DNA of 37,775 nt from the NCBI GenBank assembly GCA_027024145.1, contig JALVTF010000040.1, positions 1 to 37,775 on the forward strand. The letters are read 5' to 3'. The position numbers were made by a program, and so were the translations under genes. The notes under the pieces are model-generated. The model was given only the letters and a program-made list of their open reading frames with translations. It ran no database searches and was not told the origin of the DNA. Of the stretch, positions 36,039 to 37,775 are shown piece by piece; the first letter of the stretch is position 1; each line of letters opens with the position of its first letter. Source of the DNA: Campylobacterales bacterium (GTDB lineage Bacteria > Campylobacterota > Campylobacteria > Campylobacterales > Nitratiruptoraceae).

Positions 36039-36943
36039 TCCTCTTCTTTCATTGCGCTAATGGATTTGAGATAAAAGGATAGGCCAAAAAGCAGCAGCGT
36101 AACGGCTGCAATCAAATAGACCGCATAGAGTATCTTTTCGGGGCCGATTATAGCGAATTTGAATACCAGCATCAACGCTTCGATAGAAAGCGCAATCACG
36201 ATGGAGCCCAAAAAGCGAATCATTGTCTTATGGATGTCGCTAGCGGCCTGTTTTTTGTGATGCCCGAGCACCTCCTCTTCAAAAAGCGTTTTTACGAGAT
36301 CGAAGATCGCCAGCGATAGCGTGATCAAAATGGTCGATTCGAAGATCTCCTTGATATCGAGGTTGGTAAAGTGGATGCCGTATGCCAAGACGCTCATGGC
36401 ACCTTTGACGAAAAGCAGAATCGCCACCACGAGAAGTGCGAGTGTAAAGAGTGCGTAGCTTACTTTGGAGAAAGAGCCGAAGTAGGAGTCGATAGAGCTT
36501 GGGTGAAACATCTTCAGCAGCGACTTGAGGCTGATATCGACACAGATGATGAAGATGAGCTGCTTGTTTTCATTGTAGACCGGATAGGAAGCCGTTACGG
36601 TCAGTTCGTGCGAGAGCAGTGATGGATAGGGGTCTGTGAGAATGCAGCGCTTTTCACGCACGGCACGGTAGTAGTAGGCGCGCATGCTGCGGTTGATCCC
36701 CTTGCCGCGGCGGTATTCTGGGTTGTTTGAGATCGCGTCTATAATTTGGTTGCCCATCTTATCCAAAATATAGAAAGCTTCGGCCTGGGGCAGCTCCTTT
36801 TTGAGGATCTTGAGAGCATTGACGATATTGTCCAAAGAGGGCTCGGGTACATAGTTTGGAATATAACGCTGGAGTAAAAAACACAGATACGCCCTCGCTT
36901 TGGTCCGTATCTCGGAAAATTCCTGAATCTCAGTCACTACCAT
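36035..36943 (-). CDS. PDC-sensor-like domain followed by four membrane helices, no output domain
   Basis: The 302-residue protein has an N-terminal ~145-residue PDC/Cache-like part. It shows the pattern EAFYILDKMGNQI, RGKGINRSMRAYYYRAVREKRCILTDPYPS and TVTASYPVYNENKQLIFIICVDI. Four hydrophobic helices follow at about 157-190, 197-220, 238-262 and 267-292. No membrane helix precedes the sensor part, so its side of the membrane is unclear; PDC domains are normally extracytoplasmic and flanked by two helices. No kinase, GGDEF, HAMP or methyl-accepting domain is present. The ATG is preceded by AAAGGAAG and lies inside the end of the exonuclease gene (14-bp overlap). Role unknown; it may sense a ligand and signal through a partner. 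Confidence 0.7.
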   Translation of the reverse strand: MVVTEIQEFSEIRTKARAYLCFLLQRYIPNYVPEPSLDNIVNALKILKKELPQAEAFYILDKMGNQIIDAISNNPEYRRGKGINRSMRAYYYRAVREKRCILTDPYPSLLSHELTVTASYPVYNENKQLIFIICVDISLKSLLKMFHPSSIDSYFGSFSKVSYALFTLALLVVAILLFVKGAMSVLAYGIHFTNLDIKEIFESTILITLSLAIFDLVKTLFEEEVLGHHKKQAASDIHKTMIRFLGSIVIALSIEALMLVFKFAIIGPEKILYAVYLIAAVTLLLFGLSFYLKSISAMKEEE

Positions 36944-37715
36944 AAGCTTCCTTTAGTAGATATGCTGCAAATGTCTCGCTGTAGCCGCGATCCTTGGGCA
37001 AATTCTCGGCCATATCGCGCAAAATGGTACGATAATCCTCTACTAAAAGCGAGCCTTTGAGGAGTTCGTATTTGAGATAGAGCAAATAGGTATTGAGCAC
37101 GTCACTTTCGCAGTACTCCTGTATCTTGGCGATTTCTCCAGCAAAATAGAGATCCATCACCTGATCGCCGCTGACGTCGAATTTCCCTGGAATCCCCATC
37201 ATCTGGCACAGCGTATCGAGTTTGAGAGCACGCACGGCACCGTAGTGCCCTATCACTTCCAAAAGGTCCACATGGAACTGCTCGGAGTAGCGAGCGCGGT
37301 AGTTCTCCCATTTGGTCTTGTTGAGCATCTGGTTGTCCTGCTCGAAATAGGCTGGGCAGGAAAGGTTGTAGCGCATCGCACGCATCAAGATCACGGGGAT
37401 ATCGAAGCTGCGGCCATTGAAGGAGACCAGTTTGGGGTTTTTGCGATCGATATAGCGTAAAAACCCCTCGATGATCTCTTTTTCATCGTTGCCTGGAAAG
37501 GTTCCTACTTTAACGAAGCGCCCCTCCTCGTCGGCAAAGACCGCACTGATGGCCACGATTTTGTGATAGGGATGGGGCATGAAAGCGCTGCCGCTTTTTT
37601 GCTCCTGCTCCAAAAGTGCCTGGTGCGCCACTTCGGCATCACTTCCTTCCAGGCCGTGGGTTTTGCGAATTAACTGGGTATCTGGTATAGTTTCACAATC
37701 AAACACGCATATCAT
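36930..37715 (-). CDS. Predicted 3'-5' exonuclease related to the PolB exonuclease domain
   Basis: The ~261-residue protein has a DEDD-type exonuclease fold: motif I VFDCETIPD (Asp and Glu) at the N-terminus, motif II LVSFNGRSFDIPVI, and motif III around the C-terminal YCESDVLNTYLLYLKY. This is the PF10108-like family of DNA polymerase B-type proofreading domains that stand alone. The frame extends to an ATG at 37733, but that codon lies on the -10 box; the ATG at 37715 has AAAGGA five bases ahead and begins next to motif I, so it is chosen. It is the first gene of the seven-gene minus-strand set. A DNA repair or RNA-processing role is likely but not specific. Confidence 0.83.
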   Translation of the reverse strand: MICVFDCETIPDTQLIRKTHGLEGSDAEVAHQALLEQEQKSGSAFMPHPYHKIVAISAVFADEEGRFVKVGTFPGNDEKEIIEGFLRYIDRKNPKLVSFNGRSFDIPVILMRAMRYNLSCPAYFEQDNQMLNKTKWENYRARYSEQFHVDLLEVIGHYGAVRALKLDTLCQMMGIPGKFDVSGDQVMDLYFAGEIAKIQEYCESDVLNTYLLYLKYELLKGSLLVEDYRTILRDMAENLPKDRGYSETFAAYLLKEAYGSD

Positions 37716-37731
37716 ACCAATCCTTTGCGCC

Positions 37732-37737
37732 ATTATA
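37732..37737 (-). promoter_or_regulatory. -10 box for the exonuclease-to-pssA gene set
   Basis: The minus strand reads CAGTATAATGG, a perfect TATAAT. Transcription would begin about 37725, leaving a ~10-base leader that contains only the AAAGGA site before the ATG at 37715. Confidence 0.5.
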
Positions 37738-37756
37738 CTGAAAGGTTGATTAGTCG

Positions 37757-37775
37757 ATGGTAAAAAGACTCTTGC
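37757..37775 (+). CDS. Possible start of a divergent gene cut by the window edge
   Basis: An ATG at 37757 opens the frame M-V-K-R-L-L to the end of the window, and AAAGG lies about 12 bases upstream. Only six codons are visible, so this is no more than a hint, supported by the divergent position relative to the exonuclease gene. Confidence 0.2.

Overview
The window reads as chromosomal DNA of a Campylobacterota (Epsilonproteobacteria) bacterium, probably free-living. Gene blocks match, as I remember them, the Campylobacter/Helicobacter neighbourhoods lon-bamD-proC, nusB-ribH-kdsA-(EamA transporter)-der-trpS-serS, and pssA-ftsH-prmA. The futalosine menaquinone enzyme MqnC, tightly overlapping genes and TATAAT-type -10 boxes with weak -35 boxes fit the same phylum. 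I recognise no tRNA, rRNA, CRISPR array, intact insertion sequence or prophage.

Layout. (1) 1-1567, + strand: the 3' end of a hybrid sensor kinase with several receiver modules, then a single-domain CheY-like regulator. (2) 1564-4628, - strand: bamD then lon. (3) 4707-11379, + strand: proC, followed with ATGA overlap by a surface operon. This operon holds a ~1311-residue secreted protein, broken or recoded at an A8 tract, and three small type IV prepilin-like proteins joined by 4-nt GTGA/GTGA/TTGA overlaps. (4) 11431-11973: long-form ribosome hibernation factor. (5) 20068-11970, - strand: a long run of DUF3108 protein, EamA transporter, Uma2-type protein, kdsA, a HepT-like gene remnant, ribH, nusB, mqnC, an M16-like protein and recG. 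(6) 20136-23460, + strand: a large MscS channel and der, followed by a 177-bp imperfect palindrome with a terminator core. (7) 23694-27231, + strand: trpS (with an iron-sulfur type Cys motif), DUF190 protein, fluoride channel crcB, a 77-residue Cys protein, a GS-like amidoligase and a class I glutamine amidotransferase, all overlapping. (8) serS and an EI24-type membrane protein. (9) leuA on the - strand. (10) 37715-31129, - strand: a seven-gene overlapping set of PolB-type exonuclease, PDC-sensor membrane protein, hisH, hisA, prmA, ftsH and pssA.

Most of the window is housekeeping: proteolysis, outer-membrane assembly, amino-acid, riboflavin, Kdo and menaquinone synthesis, DNA repair and ribosome assembly. 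The parts most worth following are the pilin/tip-protein operon with its poly-A frame change, the amidoligase-amidotransferase pair, the TrpRS Cys motif, the palindromic element before trpS, and the HepT-like relic between kdsA and ribH. Gene-order comparisons with Campylobacter come from memory and were not checked against a database.
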